From: DATAVB01 sp036267955
GTDB lineage: Bacteria > Actinomycetota > Actinomycetes > Mycobacteriales > QHCD01
Length of the DNA stretch: 64,000 nucleotides
NCBI GenBank assembly: GCA_036267955.1
Contig: DATAVB010000136.1
Location: 15,138 to 79,137 of the forward strand
Reading direction: 5' to 3'
Part shown: piece by piece, positions 50,033 through 58,981 of the stretch
How the letters are laid out: every line of letters begins with the position of its first letter
How positions within the stretch are numbered: position 1 is the first letter of the stretch
Made by a program: the position numbers and the translations under genes
Notes under the pieces: model-generated
Told to the model about the DNA's origin: nothing
Seen by the model: only the letters and a program-made list of their open reading frames with translations
Databases searched by the model: none

Positions 50033-50952
50033 TGAAACACCGTCTCGACCCGACCCGGGACACGGTCACCGACGTGTTCTCCCGCGAGCTCGCGCCTGTC
50101 CTGACCGTCGATCCGGGCGACACGGTCGTGGTCCATACCCTGGACGCCTCGGGATATCTGGCCCGGCAGGAGACGCCCGGCGCCGATGTCCCGCGGCTGA
50201 TCACCGACTCGCGCGGGCACTGCCTGGCCGGCCCGATCGCGGTCCGCGGCGCGGCGCCCGGCGCCGTACTGGCGGTCCGGCTGCAGTCGCTGCGGCCGGA
50301 CGACTGGGGCTGGACGGTCGCGGGCGCGCGCGACACCTGGCTGAACCGCCGGCTCGGACTGGCCGACCTGCCGCCGACCTGGATGGTGTGGGAGCTGGAT
50401 GCGGAGAACGGAACGGGCCGCAACGACCGCGGCCACACCGTCGACCTGGCGCCGTTCCACGGCGTCATCGGGCTGCCGCCGGACGAGCCGGGCGAGCACT
50501 CGACGATCCCGCCGCGGACGGTCGGCGGTGGCAATATCGACTGCCGCTACCTGGTCGCCGGCTCGACGCTCTACCTGCCGGTGACCGTGCCGGATGCGCT
50601 GCTGTGCCTCGGCGACGGGCACGCCGCGCAGGGCGACGGTGAGGTGTCGGGCACCGCGATCGAATGCGGCATGACCACCGAGCTCGTGCTCGACCTGGTG
50701 CCGGGGTCGCCCGTCCCCGGAGTGCACGCCGAAACGCCGTTCGGTCGCATCACGTTCGGCTTCAACAGCGACCTGAACGAGGCGATGGGCGACGCCCTGG
50801 ACGCCATGGTGATCTGGATGCAGAGCCTGTTCGACCTGGACAAACCGGCGGCGGTGGCGCTGGCCAGCACGACGGTCGATCTGCGGGTGACCCAGGTGGT
50901 CAACGAGACCTGGGGCGTGCACGCGGTGCTCGCCGACGACGCGGTCCGCTGA
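50032..50952 (+). CDS. acetamidase/formamidase family protein
   Basis: The 306-residue protein has GDTVVVHTLDASGYL, GPIAVRGAAPGAVLAV, PPRTVGGGNIDCRYLVAGSTLYLPV, LCLGDGHAAQGDGEVSGTAIE and a metal-binding His in that last stretch, all typical of FmdA/AmdA. It hydrolyses small amides. It is coupled to the Gfo/Idh gene by TGATG overlap. In this setting an N-acyl sugar product is a possible substrate, but nothing in the sequence shows this. Confidence 0.9.
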   Translation: MKHRLDPTRDTVTDVFSRELAPVLTVDPGDTVVVHTLDASGYLARQETPGADVPRLITDSRGHCLAGPIAVRGAAPGAVLAVRLQSLRPDDWGWTVAGARDTWLNRRLGLADLPPTWMVWELDAENGTGRNDRGHTVDLAPFHGVIGLPPDEPGEHSTIPPRTVGGGNIDCRYLVAGSTLYLPVTVPDALLCLGDGHAAQGDGEVSGTAIECGMTTELVLDLVPGSPVPGVHAETPFGRITFGFNSDLNEAMGDALDAMVIWMQSLFDLDKPAAVALASTTVDLRVTQVVNETWGVHAVLADDAVR

Positions 50953-50955
50953 GGT

Positions 50956-51618
50956 TCACGCTCGGCGGCGCTTACTCATCTGGTGGTCGGCGTACCTGAA
51001 CAGGGCGCCGACGCCGATCAGCAGGACGGTCAGGCCGAGCCCGTTGCGCAGCGCGATCCCGTACCCGAGCTTGGTGACGTCGACGAACGGGTACGGGTAC
51101 CAGTCCGACGCCGCGCCATGGGCCAGGCTGTAGAGGACGTAGGCGACCGGCCAGATCAACGACAGCATCAGGGTGTTCTCGTCGATGCGCGGCCGCGGTC
51201 CAAAGAGGACCCACCCGATGACGGTCATGAGCGGCGCGACGTAGTGCAGCCCGATGTTGGTCAACGCCGAGACACCGTGCAGGTCGACCAGCGGCGCCAA
51301 TAACGTCGCGTAGGTGACGAAAGTGACCAGAATGCCGAAGAGCGCGGCCAGTCGGAACACCCGCCAGACCCGGCCGTCCCAGTCCGGTCGCAACGCGAGA
51401 GTCGTCGCGGTGATCGCGACGAGAATGTTGCTCTGCACGGTGAAATAGCTGAAGAACCGGATGATCCGGGTCGAGACCGGTGGAATCCGGCCGTTGACAA
51501 CGAGAACATCGACGCCGCGCGCCACCATCACGAGCTGTGTCACCAGGGCGGCGGCGGCGACCAGCGCGGTGATGAGATGCCACATTCTGGCGACGCGGGT
51601 CACTGCCGGTGACGACAT
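50956..51618 (-). CDS. Pr6Pr-family six-helix membrane protein
   Basis: The 220-residue protein has six membrane helices and the conserved FFSYFTVQSNILVAITA and WPVAYVLYSLAHGA...WYPYPFVDV stretches of the Pr6Pr family. These are widespread in actinobacteria, and their function is unknown. It is convergent with the amidase gene, 3 nt from its stop. Confidence 0.88.
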   Translation of the reverse strand: MSSPAVTRVARMWHLITALVAAAALVTQLVMVARGVDVLVVNGRIPPVSTRIIRFFSYFTVQSNILVAITATTLALRPDWDGRVWRVFRLAALFGILVTFVTYATLLAPLVDLHGVSALTNIGLHYVAPLMTVIGWVLFGPRPRIDENTLMLSLIWPVAYVLYSLAHGAASDWYPYPFVDVTKLGYGIALRNGLGLTVLLIGVGALFRYADHQMSKRRRA

Positions 51619-51669
51619 GACCGCAGCGTAACCAGCATCGGCCCGGCGAATGCGGAAACGCGCCGGTCC

Positions 51670-52458
51670 TCAGTCGGGATCGACGGGGGCGCCGGCGAAG
51701 ATCTGCTGCACGTGCTCCGGCCAGTCCCGCATGGTCGAGGCCGGCACCCGCAATGACGGCGCCCGCCAACCCCACCAGCTCCGCTTGTAGACCAGGGCGA
51801 GCATGGCCCGTTCCTGGGTCGACTGGTTGGGGGTGCCGCGATGCCAGACCCGCGGGTCGCGCAGCACGATCGAGCCGGCGGGTATGTTCACCCGGCTGGA
51901 TGCGAGCGCCTTGCTGCGTTCATTGAGCTCCACCCCTGCGTCATCGGGGGTGTCGACGATCAGGTGGCTCCCCGGCCAGACCTCGGTGCTGCCGTTCTCC
52001 TCGGTGAAGTCGCAGAGCGGGATGTTGACCACGATCCCGGTGGTGGGCGACGGGACCGCGAAATCCTCGAAGATCGGCGCCGAGTCCCGGTGCACCCGCT
52101 GATGGGTTGAGCCTGGATAGGCGGTGTTCGAGTTGTAATAGGAGCATTGGAATTTCTCGCCCAGAACTCTCGTCAACACCTGGACGGCGAACGGATGTGC
52201 AACCGTTGCCACATCGGAGAAAGGTTGAACCAGCGGCACCTGCATCTGGACGTGGTGGGTCCCGGAGGTCGGCTGCACCCGGCCTTCCGGCCCGCTGTCC
52301 AGCAGCGCGTGATACGCGTCGTGCAGCTCGGCGATGTAGTCGAGCGGATAGGCCTCGGGAATGACCGCCAGCCCGGAATCCCGGAGCGATCTGACGGCCA
52401 CGGACACGGCCGCCCCGTCCAGCTCGGTGGGTCGCTGCTGCGGCTCAGTAACGTGCAC
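51670..52458 (-). CDS. phytanoyl-CoA dioxygenase-like Fe(II)/2-oxoglutarate oxygenase
   Basis: The 262-residue double-stranded beta-helix protein has the metal facial triad in HRDSAP and the distal His of VWHRGTPNQS, and the 2-oxoglutarate Arg nearby. Family members hydroxylate or otherwise oxidise small molecules. It lies 15 nt after the GntR gene and so probably in the transport operon. The combination with sialidases is unusual; its substrate may be a sugar, glycolipid aglycone or amino acid. Confidence 0.88.
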   Translation of the reverse strand: MHVTEPQQRPTELDGAAVSVAVRSLRDSGLAVIPEAYPLDYIAELHDAYHALLDSGPEGRVQPTSGTHHVQMQVPLVQPFSDVATVAHPFAVQVLTRVLGEKFQCSYYNSNTAYPGSTHQRVHRDSAPIFEDFAVPSPTTGIVVNIPLCDFTEENGSTEVWPGSHLIVDTPDDAGVELNERSKALASSRVNIPAGSIVLRDPRVWHRGTPNQSTQERAMLALVYKRSWWGWRAPSLRVPASTMRDWPEHVQQIFAGAPVDPD

Positions 52459-52473
52459 GACCGATCTCCTTGC

Positions 52474-53202
52474 CTAGCGGGTGGTCCGCGTTGCGAATTG
52501 CGAGACGCGGCTGTCGATGTTGCGGAAGTGGTCCGCCATCGCCTTCTGGGCGCGTTCCACGTCATGATTGCGCAGCGCCGTATAGATCGCCCGATGCCGG
52601 CGGGCGGTCTCGGCCGGATCCGGATCGTGACCGCCGAGCTGGTTGCTCACCCGGTTGAAGACGGTCCAGAACGCGCGCAGCAACTGGCCGATGAACTGAT
52701 TGTCCAGGGACCGGTAGAGCAGGTCGTGGAATTCGCGGTCCTCCTCGGGGAAGGTCTCGCCGGCCCGGGCCCGCGCCGTCATCGCCTTCACCACGACGCC
52801 GAGCGCGTCGAGGTCCGCGTCCGGGATCGAGCCCGCGACCCGCCGGATCAGGCCGTCCTCCAGGACCTCGCGCACCTCGAGAATCTCGCCGATCGCCCGG
52901 ACATCCCGGCCGATGCCCTGCAGGGTGCGGAACGTCAATCCGTTGGTCAATGGATCGAGCGAAAGGCGGCCGACGTATGTGCCGTGCCCGTGCCTGATCT
53001 CGACAATGTCCAACGCCTGCAGGGCCTTGAGCGCCTCCCGGACGGAGTTGCGGCTCACCCCGAGCTCCTCGACCAGGTCCGGCTCGGTCGGCAAAAGCTC
53101 GCCGGGCTGCAGGCCACGCGCGAGGATCAGCTCCATCAGCTCGTCCTGAATCGCCCGCGACATCCGCGTCGCGATCTGCCGCGGCGCGCGTGCATCGGAC
53201 AT
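52474..53202 (-). CDS. FadR-type GntR-family regulator of the sialoside region
   Basis: The 242-residue protein has an N-terminal GntR winged helix (LPTEPDLVEELGVSRNSVREALKALQALDIVEIRHGHGTYV) and a C-terminal FCD ligand domain with the metal-site residues in the REFHDLLYRSLDN helix region. FCD regulators bind carboxylic acids, which suits a sialic-acid signal. It lies downstream of the two permeases (120-nt gap) and may have its own promoter. ATG 53202 is preceded by GGGAGG at 10 nt. NanR of E. coli is in this family. Confidence 0.9.
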   Translation of the reverse strand: MSDARAPRQIATRMSRAIQDELMELILARGLQPGELLPTEPDLVEELGVSRNSVREALKALQALDIVEIRHGHGTYVGRLSLDPLTNGLTFRTLQGIGRDVRAIGEILEVREVLEDGLIRRVAGSIPDADLDALGVVVKAMTARARAGETFPEEDREFHDLLYRSLDNQFIGQLLRAFWTVFNRVSNQLGGHDPDPAETARRHRAIYTALRNHDVERAQKAMADHFRNIDSRVSQFATRTTR

Positions 53203-53323
53203 CAGACAACAACCTCCCGTACCGACATCCGCCGATCGCAACCAGCCCAGACGGCATCGCCAATTGGAGCGTACTTTACGGCCACCCGTTGTCCATCGCC
53301 CGCGCCGGACTTGGCCGCCGCCG

Positions 53324-54214
53324 TCAGGCCTTCACCGCGCCGGTCAGAACCCCCTTCGTGAAGTGTCGCTGCAGTGCCGGGTAGACCAACAGGATCGGCA
53401 CGATCGATATCACCAGAATGGCCATCTGAATTGCCGGCTGGGACGGCACCACCTCGGCGCCCAGGTCGGCGGGGGCCAACTGGGTGTCGTTCACGACGTA
53501 CGTCCGCAGCACCAGCTGCAGCGGCCATTTGGCCGGATCGGCGAGGTAGAGCATCGCGTTGAAGAACGCATTCCAGTAGCCGACGGCATAAAACAGGCCG
53601 ACCACGGACATGACCGCTTTCGACAACGGGAAAATGATGCGGGACAGAATGTGAAACTCGCCCGCCCCGTCGATCCGGGCGCTCTCGATGAGCTCGGCCG
53701 GCACCCCCATGAAAAAGGCCCGCAGTACGATGACGTTGAACGCGCTGATCATGGTCGGCACGATCAACGACCAGACACTGTCGAGCAACCCGACCTGCTT
53801 CACCACCAGATAGGTGGGGATGATGCCGGGCGAGAAGAGCAGGCTGAACAGCACGACCAGCAGCGTCGGCTTGCTGGCGAAGGTGCCCGGCCGGGAGAGC
53901 CCGTAGGCGAGCAGCGCGGAGAAGAGCAGGCTCAGCACCGTGCCGACCGCGGTGATGAAGATGCTGACGAACAGAGCCTTGGTCACCACCCCACCGGCAA
54001 AGATCGAGGTGTAGGCGTCAAAGTTGATCGAGTGCGGGAGGAGCACCAGACCACCCGCGCTGGCGATCTGCTTCTTGCCGGCCACACTGGTCGAGACCAC
54101 GGCCACGAACGGCAGGATCACCGCGACGCAGAACAGGCCGAGCACGACGGTCTTGACGATCCGCATCTGCCACGACACCGGCGCCGTCCGCACCGAACTC
54201 CGGCGGCTGCTCAT
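53324..54214 (-). CDS. ABC transporter permease, LplC/CUT1 type
   Basis: The 296-residue inner membrane permease has six helices and the EAA loop region (AELIESARIDGAGEFHILSRIIFPLSKAV) that docks the ATPase. ATG 54214 overlaps the stop of the partner permease (ATGA). No ATPase gene is present nearby, so a shared MsiK-like ATPase is expected, as in many actinobacterial CUT1 systems. Confidence 0.93.
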   Translation of the reverse strand: MSSRRSSVRTAPVSWQMRIVKTVVLGLFCVAVILPFVAVVSTSVAGKKQIASAGGLVLLPHSINFDAYTSIFAGGVVTKALFVSIFITAVGTVLSLLFSALLAYGLSRPGTFASKPTLLVVLFSLLFSPGIIPTYLVVKQVGLLDSVWSLIVPTMISAFNVIVLRAFFMGVPAELIESARIDGAGEFHILSRIIFPLSKAVMSVVGLFYAVGYWNAFFNAMLYLADPAKWPLQLVLRTYVVNDTQLAPADLGAEVVPSQPAIQMAILVISIVPILLVYPALQRHFTKGVLTGAVKA

Positions 54215-55200
54215 GACTGGTAAACCCCCTGCTCTCCGAAGAGGTGCGCCACCTTGTTCGCACCGAGCACCAGCGCGACGCCGACCAGTCCCTTGACCAG
54301 GCCAACCGCGGCTGAGGCGCCCCAATCGCCGCCCACCACGCCGTTGTTGTAGACGTAGGTGTCCAGCACCTCGCTGACATTCCGCCCGACTGCCCCCTGT
54401 TGCAGGATGATCTGTTCGAATCCCACCGAAAGGGAGTCACCGAGCCGCAGGATGAACAGCAGGATGATGATCGCCCGCAGCCCCGGCAGGGTGATGTGGA
54501 AGGTCTGCCGCCACCGGCTGGCGCCGTCCACCTCGGCCGCCTCGTACTGTGCGGTGTCGATCTGGGACAGGGCGGCCAGAAAGAGAATGGTCGCCCAGCC
54601 GGTGTCCTTCCAGATCACCTGGGACGTGAGCATCACCTGGAACAGGTGTGCGTTCCCGATGATGTGGATCGTCGAGATGTCGTGCGACCGGAGGTAGTTG
54701 TTCAGCAGGCCGCTCCCGCCGAGCATCTGTTGAAAGAGCGCGACGACGATCACCCAGGACAGGAAATGTGGCAGATACAGGATGCTCTGCACCAGGTGCT
54801 TCAACCGCTCGGAGCCGAGACTGTTCAGCATCAGGGCCAGGATGATCGGCGCCGGGAACACGAAGATCGTCTGGATGACGCTGAGAACGATCGTGTTCTT
54901 CAGTGCGCTGAGAAAGGCGGGGTCGCCGTTGACGATGATGGCGAAATTGTGCAGCCCGACCCAGGCGCTCCCCTGGATCCCGAGAAACGGCTCGTAATCC
55001 TTGAAGGCGATCACGTTGCCCAGCAGCGGTAGATAGTGGAAAACCAGGATCAGCGCGATCCCCGGCAGCGTGAAGAGGACCATCATCCGGTCCCGCTTCA
55101 GCCGCTGCGTCAGGCCGCGCTTCGGCATACTGGTCCGCGTGGCCGGCTGTCGTTCCGCGGTTTCCGGCGACCTCGCAGCCGTCAGGTGAGGCATTTCCAT
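54211..55200 (-). CDS. ABC transporter permease, LplB/CUT1 type
   Basis: The 329-residue permease has six helices after a 35-residue cytoplasmic N-terminus, with LPGIALILVFHYLPLLGNVIAFKDY and the EAA loop AAEVDGASRWRQTFHITLPGLRAI. LplB-type permeases pair with LplC-type permeases and large SBPs for complex oligosaccharides. The SBP gene ends 2 nt upstream, so all three are one operon. Confidence 0.93.
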   Translation of the reverse strand: MEMPHLTAARSPETAERQPATRTSMPKRGLTQRLKRDRMMVLFTLPGIALILVFHYLPLLGNVIAFKDYEPFLGIQGSAWVGLHNFAIIVNGDPAFLSALKNTIVLSVIQTIFVFPAPIILALMLNSLGSERLKHLVQSILYLPHFLSWVIVVALFQQMLGGSGLLNNYLRSHDISTIHIIGNAHLFQVMLTSQVIWKDTGWATILFLAALSQIDTAQYEAAEVDGASRWRQTFHITLPGLRAIIILLFILRLGDSLSVGFEQIILQQGAVGRNVSEVLDTYVYNNGVVGGDWGASAAVGLVKGLVGVALVLGANKVAHLFGEQGVYQS

Positions 55201-55202
55201 CC

Positions 55203-56837
55203 CTAGTTGTGCTGTTGCCCGAAGGCTTTCTCGAGTTCGCCACGCATCTGGTCGCCGCCGGTGGACCGCCAGGTCGACACCGCGTCGTCCCAGGCCGAGA
55301 CCGGCTTCTCACCGCGCAGGATCTGCCCGGTCAGGTCGGTCAGCACCCCGTTGATCTGTGTCTGCTTGCGCGACTGAGTCTGGGAATAGAGGCCGTAGGA
55401 TGCGTCGTTGATCGCCCGCGGAATCACCGCCGTCTGGCTCTTGAACTGCTTCTGCGCCACCTCAGGGTGTCCGCCGAGATAGAGCGCCATCGGCGCGTCG
55501 CAGATGTACTGCAGGCCGATTCCCGTTTCGCTGACGCCCTTCTTGGTGTATTCCGGATCGCTCTTGGTCAGCGTGTAGTCGGCCCCCTTGGTGCCGTACT
55601 TCCGGAACAGGTACTCCTCGGTCCCGAACGGCGCGGCCATCCAGTTCGCCACGTTCAGCAGGGTCTTGACGCTGTGCTTGCTGCTCTTGTTGAACGCGGT
55701 GATGTTGTTGTACGCCAGGCCCATCCAGGGCGTGCCGCGGCCACTGTCATAGCCGGTGACGTCGAGCATGTCCACGTCGAACGAGTCGCCGTTCGTGTTG
55801 TCCCGGTAGAACTGGGTCCACGCCACGTAGCTGTCCAGGACGAACAGGATGGTGCCGGAGTTGAACCACTGCTTCTGCTCCACGCTGCCGGCGGTGAAGC
55901 CGTCGGGATTTGTCACTCCGGCGTCGACGAGCCGCTTGGTGGCACTCAAGGCGTCCTTCGCCTCGGCGATCTCACAGACATTGGTGAACTTGCCGTTCTC
56001 CTGCTTCCACTGGTTGGGCAGGCCGTACATCTGCTGGACGTACGCCAGTGGCGCCGAGCCCCAGGCCCACCGGTTGTGCTTGGCGTCGGTGAGCTCCGTG
56101 CACAATTTCAGAAAGTCGTCGAACGTCTTTGGCTGCGGGTCCTTGATGCCCTTCGCCTTGACCAGGTCGGCGCGATAGATCGGCAGCGCGGTCCGGGCCG
56201 AGCCGCGCGGGACCGGGATCGCATAGATACCGCCGTTGTAGACACAGCCCTTCCACGCCTCGGTCGGCAGGTTGGCCAGGAACGGATACTTCTTGACGTT
56301 GTCACCGGTCAGCTGATCGGTGAGCTCATGGCATTTCGCCTTCAGCAGCGCCGGTTGATCAATCGCACCCGGCGGGATGTTGATGACATCCGGCAGGTCG
56401 CCGCCGGCCACCACAGTCGCAAACTTGGTCGGATAATCGTCGTTGGACGACATCGTGATCTTCAATTCGGATCCGATGCGCTTGTTGACGGCCTGCCAGA
56501 ATTCGTTCTTGCCGACGCCGGGCGGGATGGCAGTCGGAATGTTGGTCATCATGGAGATCGCGCTGCCATCGCCGGGCACGCCCTGGATCGCGCGGACCGG
56601 ATTGGCCGGGTAGTGGAAGAAACCGTCCAGGATCCCGGTGTCGTTGCTGCCCCGCAGATCGGGTGTCACCCCGTTGTATCTGACATAGGTCGGCAATTTC
56701 ACCGCCCGATCCGCCGCCGCTCCAGCCGAGGGCGACGCCGACGAACAGGACGTCAACATCGGTACGCCGGCGGCAGCGAGAATGCCTCCCGCCAGGCCGG
56801 TTCCGAGAAATTTCCTGCGACTGATTTCCGCCGTCAT
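55203..56837 (-). CDS. extracellular solute-binding lipoprotein (Tat-type signal, CUT1)
   Basis: The 544-residue protein begins MTAEISRRKFLGTGLAGG, a twin-arginine signal (SRRKFLG), followed by lipobox LTSC at about residue 31. The mature part is a family 1 binding protein of the large LplA type (540 aa). GAGGAG lies 8 nt before ATG 56837. It should capture the sialoside or released sugar for LplB/LplC. It is divergent from the sialidase operon, with the palindrome at 56895 between. Confidence 0.93.
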   Translation of the reverse strand: MTAEISRRKFLGTGLAGGILAAAGVPMLTSCSSASPSAGAAADRAVKLPTYVRYNGVTPDLRGSNDTGILDGFFHYPANPVRAIQGVPGDGSAISMMTNIPTAIPPGVGKNEFWQAVNKRIGSELKITMSSNDDYPTKFATVVAGGDLPDVINIPPGAIDQPALLKAKCHELTDQLTGDNVKKYPFLANLPTEAWKGCVYNGGIYAIPVPRGSARTALPIYRADLVKAKGIKDPQPKTFDDFLKLCTELTDAKHNRWAWGSAPLAYVQQMYGLPNQWKQENGKFTNVCEIAEAKDALSATKRLVDAGVTNPDGFTAGSVEQKQWFNSGTILFVLDSYVAWTQFYRDNTNGDSFDVDMLDVTGYDSGRGTPWMGLAYNNITAFNKSSKHSVKTLLNVANWMAAPFGTEEYLFRKYGTKGADYTLTKSDPEYTKKGVSETGIGLQYICDAPMALYLGGHPEVAQKQFKSQTAVIPRAINDASYGLYSQTQSRKQTQINGVLTDLTGQILRGEKPVSAWDDAVSTWRSTGGDQMRGELEKAFGQQHN

Positions 56838-56894
56838 ACGGCATCTCCTCTGTCCCGAACACATCGCGTCACCGCGGTTGAACTTTGCGCCGCG

Positions 56895-56907
56895 ACTATG
56901 ACATAGT
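56895..56907. promoter_or_regulatory. candidate operator ACTATG-A-CATAGT between transport and sialidase operons
   Basis: This is a perfect 6-1-6 palindrome midway between the divergent starts of the SBP gene (56837) and the sialidase gene (56915). Its length suits a GntR/FadR-family dimer. The regulator encoded at 52474-53202 is the obvious candidate. Confidence 0.55.
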
Positions 56908-56914
56908 ACGTCCC

Positions 56915-58030
56915 ATGTCTGCAAGAGGCCGCTCTGAATCGGCGCTGCAAAGGCAAATCAGGGTCTTCGGTCCGGAGCTTGGGACGTACGCGTCCTATCG
57001 CATCCCGGCCGTCGTCAAGACTGGCGACAGCGTTCTGGCGTTCTGCGAGGGCCGGCGGAATTCGGCGGCCGACAGCGGCGATATCGACATCGTGCTGCGG
57101 CGCTCCACCGACGATGGCGCCAGCTGGGGCCCGCTTCAGGTCGTGTGCTCCGGCGGCCGGGACGAGACGGTGGGAAATCCGGCGCCGGTGGTCGTGCCGG
57201 GATCCGGTGCCGTCGTGCTGCTCAGCGTACGGAATGGCGCGGAGGTGACGGAGGCGGAGATCCTCCGGGGCAGGGTGGACCCGGACCGGTCCCGGCGGGT
57301 CTTCGTACAGGTCAGCGACGACGGCGGGCTGAGTTTCGACGAGCCACGGGATATCACCGCCGATACGAAACTCGACACCTGGGGCTGGTATGCGACCGGG
57401 CCTGGGCACGGCATCGCATTGACCGGAACCGGCCGGCTCGTCATACCGGCCAACCATTCGGTGACCGGCGTCGATGGGCCACGGGCCTATGGCGCGCACT
57501 GCATCTACAGCGACGACGGCGGCCGGACCTGGACGATCGGCTTCACCGACCACAATGCCGGCGACGAGAGCAACGCCAACGAGAACACCGTCGCCGAACT
57601 GCCCGACGGGCGTCTCTATGTCAACGCCCGCAACCAGAACGGCCGGGCCGCGGGCACCCGGCTCGACGCGTACTCACCGGACGGTGGCCGCACACTCACG
57701 GCGCCGTACCAACCGCAGCCGACGATCAGCACCCCGGTGGTGCAGGGCAGCCTGCTGCAGTGGCCGGACGGACCGCTGCTCTATTCCGGCCCGGCCAACC
57801 CCGGCGAACGACGCCAGTTGAGCATCCAGGGCAGCTCCGACGCCGGCCGGACGTGGCAACTGCTGCACGCCTTTGCGGACGTGCCGGCCGCGTATTCGGA
57901 TCTCGTGCAGCTGGACGCCCGGCATTTCGGCGTGCTTTACGAAACTGGCGACGACGGGCCCTACGAAAGCATCTGCTTTCGACAGCTGGAATTGACCACC
58001 CTGATAAACGACGGGCAGGAGACCCTATGA
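56915..58030 (+). CDS. GH33 sialidase without signal peptide
   Basis: The 371-residue six-bladed propeller begins almost directly with the catalytic domain: YRIPAVVKTGDSVLAFCEGRRNSAADSGDIDIV (Arg triad, catalytic Asp region), NENTVAELPDG (Glu) and YSDLVQL (Tyr nucleophile region). Asp boxes are STDDGASW, SDDGGRTW, SPDGGRTL and SSDAGRTW. No signal peptide is present, so it acts in the cytoplasm on imported sialosides. ATG 56915 is chosen by conservation. The NanA-like gene overlaps its stop (ATGA). Confidence 0.93.
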   Translation: MSARGRSESALQRQIRVFGPELGTYASYRIPAVVKTGDSVLAFCEGRRNSAADSGDIDIVLRRSTDDGASWGPLQVVCSGGRDETVGNPAPVVVPGSGAVVLLSVRNGAEVTEAEILRGRVDPDRSRRVFVQVSDDGGLSFDEPRDITADTKLDTWGWYATGPGHGIALTGTGRLVIPANHSVTGVDGPRAYGAHCIYSDDGGRTWTIGFTDHNAGDESNANENTVAELPDGRLYVNARNQNGRAAGTRLDAYSPDGGRTLTAPYQPQPTISTPVVQGSLLQWPDGPLLYSGPANPGERRQLSIQGSSDAGRTWQLLHAFADVPAAYSDLVQLDARHFGVLYETGDDGPYESICFRQLELTTLINDGQETL

Positions 58031-58956
58031 AAGGCCGACTCGACGGCGTTGTGCCACCGCTGGTCACCCCGCTCACCGCTGACCGGGAGGTGGATGTCGC
58101 ATCACTGGAACGCCTCATCGACCACCTGCTGGACGGCGGGGTCAGCGGGCTCTTCGTTCTGGGTTCGACCGGCGAGGCGTCCCAACTGACCGACGCCCAG
58201 CGGCAGCTGGTCATCGAGTCCGTCGTCCATTACGCGGGCGGTCAGGTGCCGGTCGTGGCCGGTGTCATCGACATGTCCACCGCGCGCGTGGCCGGGCATG
58301 TCAACGAGGCGGCGAAACTCGGCGCCGACGCGGTGGTGGCGACCGCGCCGTTCTACGCCTCGACCCACCCGGCGGAAATCGAGAATCACTATCGGGCCCT
58401 CGCCGAGGTGTCCGACCTGCCGATCTACGCCTATGACATTCCGTCGCGCGTCAGCGGGACCAGGTTGGCGGCGGACTCGATGGTCCGGCTCGCCGCCGAC
58501 GGCGTACTGGCCGGGGTAAAGAACTCGACCGGCGATGACGCCTCGATCCGGAAACTGCTGCTCGCGGCCCGGGACGCTGAACTGGCCGATTTCCGGGTCC
58601 TCACCGGGTCGGAGCTCACGGTCGATTCCGCGCTCGCGATGGGAGTCGACGGGGTCGTCCCAGGGCTGGGAAACGTCGATCCACACGGGTACGTGACGCT
58701 GTACGGACTGTGCCGCGCCGGCGACACCGCGGCCGCCCGGGCCGAGCAGGAGCGACTCTTCCGGCTCTTCAGCCTGGTCAGACCCCCGACGGCGACCCGG
58801 ATGGGTGGCACGTCATGCGCGCTCGGCGCATTCAAGGCGGCGCTGAAGCTGCGCGGTGTCATCGCCTGCGACGCCACCGCTCCACCGTCGATCCCGCTGA
58901 ACGACGACGAGATCGGCTATATCCGGCAGTGTCTCGAGACCGCCGGCCTGTTATGA
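58027..58956 (+). CDS. DHDPS/NanA-family aldolase, probable N-acetylneuraminate lyase
   Basis: The 309-residue TIM barrel has PPLVTPLTADREVDVASL, the GSTGEASQLT motif, the Tyr of YAYDIPSRV and the Schiff-base Lys of GVKNSTGDD. Its place between two sialidase genes points to sialic-acid cleavage to ManNAc and pyruvate, but the DHDPS family also includes other 2-keto-acid aldolases. No nanK, nanE or nagA/nagB genes are in the window. The last sense codon is TTA. It overlaps the first sialidase gene by ATGA. Confidence 0.88.
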   Translation: MKGRLDGVVPPLVTPLTADREVDVASLERLIDHLLDGGVSGLFVLGSTGEASQLTDAQRQLVIESVVHYAGGQVPVVAGVIDMSTARVAGHVNEAAKLGADAVVATAPFYASTHPAEIENHYRALAEVSDLPIYAYDIPSRVSGTRLAADSMVRLAADGVLAGVKNSTGDDASIRKLLLAARDAELADFRVLTGSELTVDSALAMGVDGVVPGLGNVDPHGYVTLYGLCRAGDTAAARAEQERLFRLFSLVRPPTATRMGGTSCALGAFKAALKLRGVIACDATAPPSIPLNDDEIGYIRQCLETAGLL

Positions 58957-58981
58957 CCCGATCACTGTAAAGGAGCATGCG

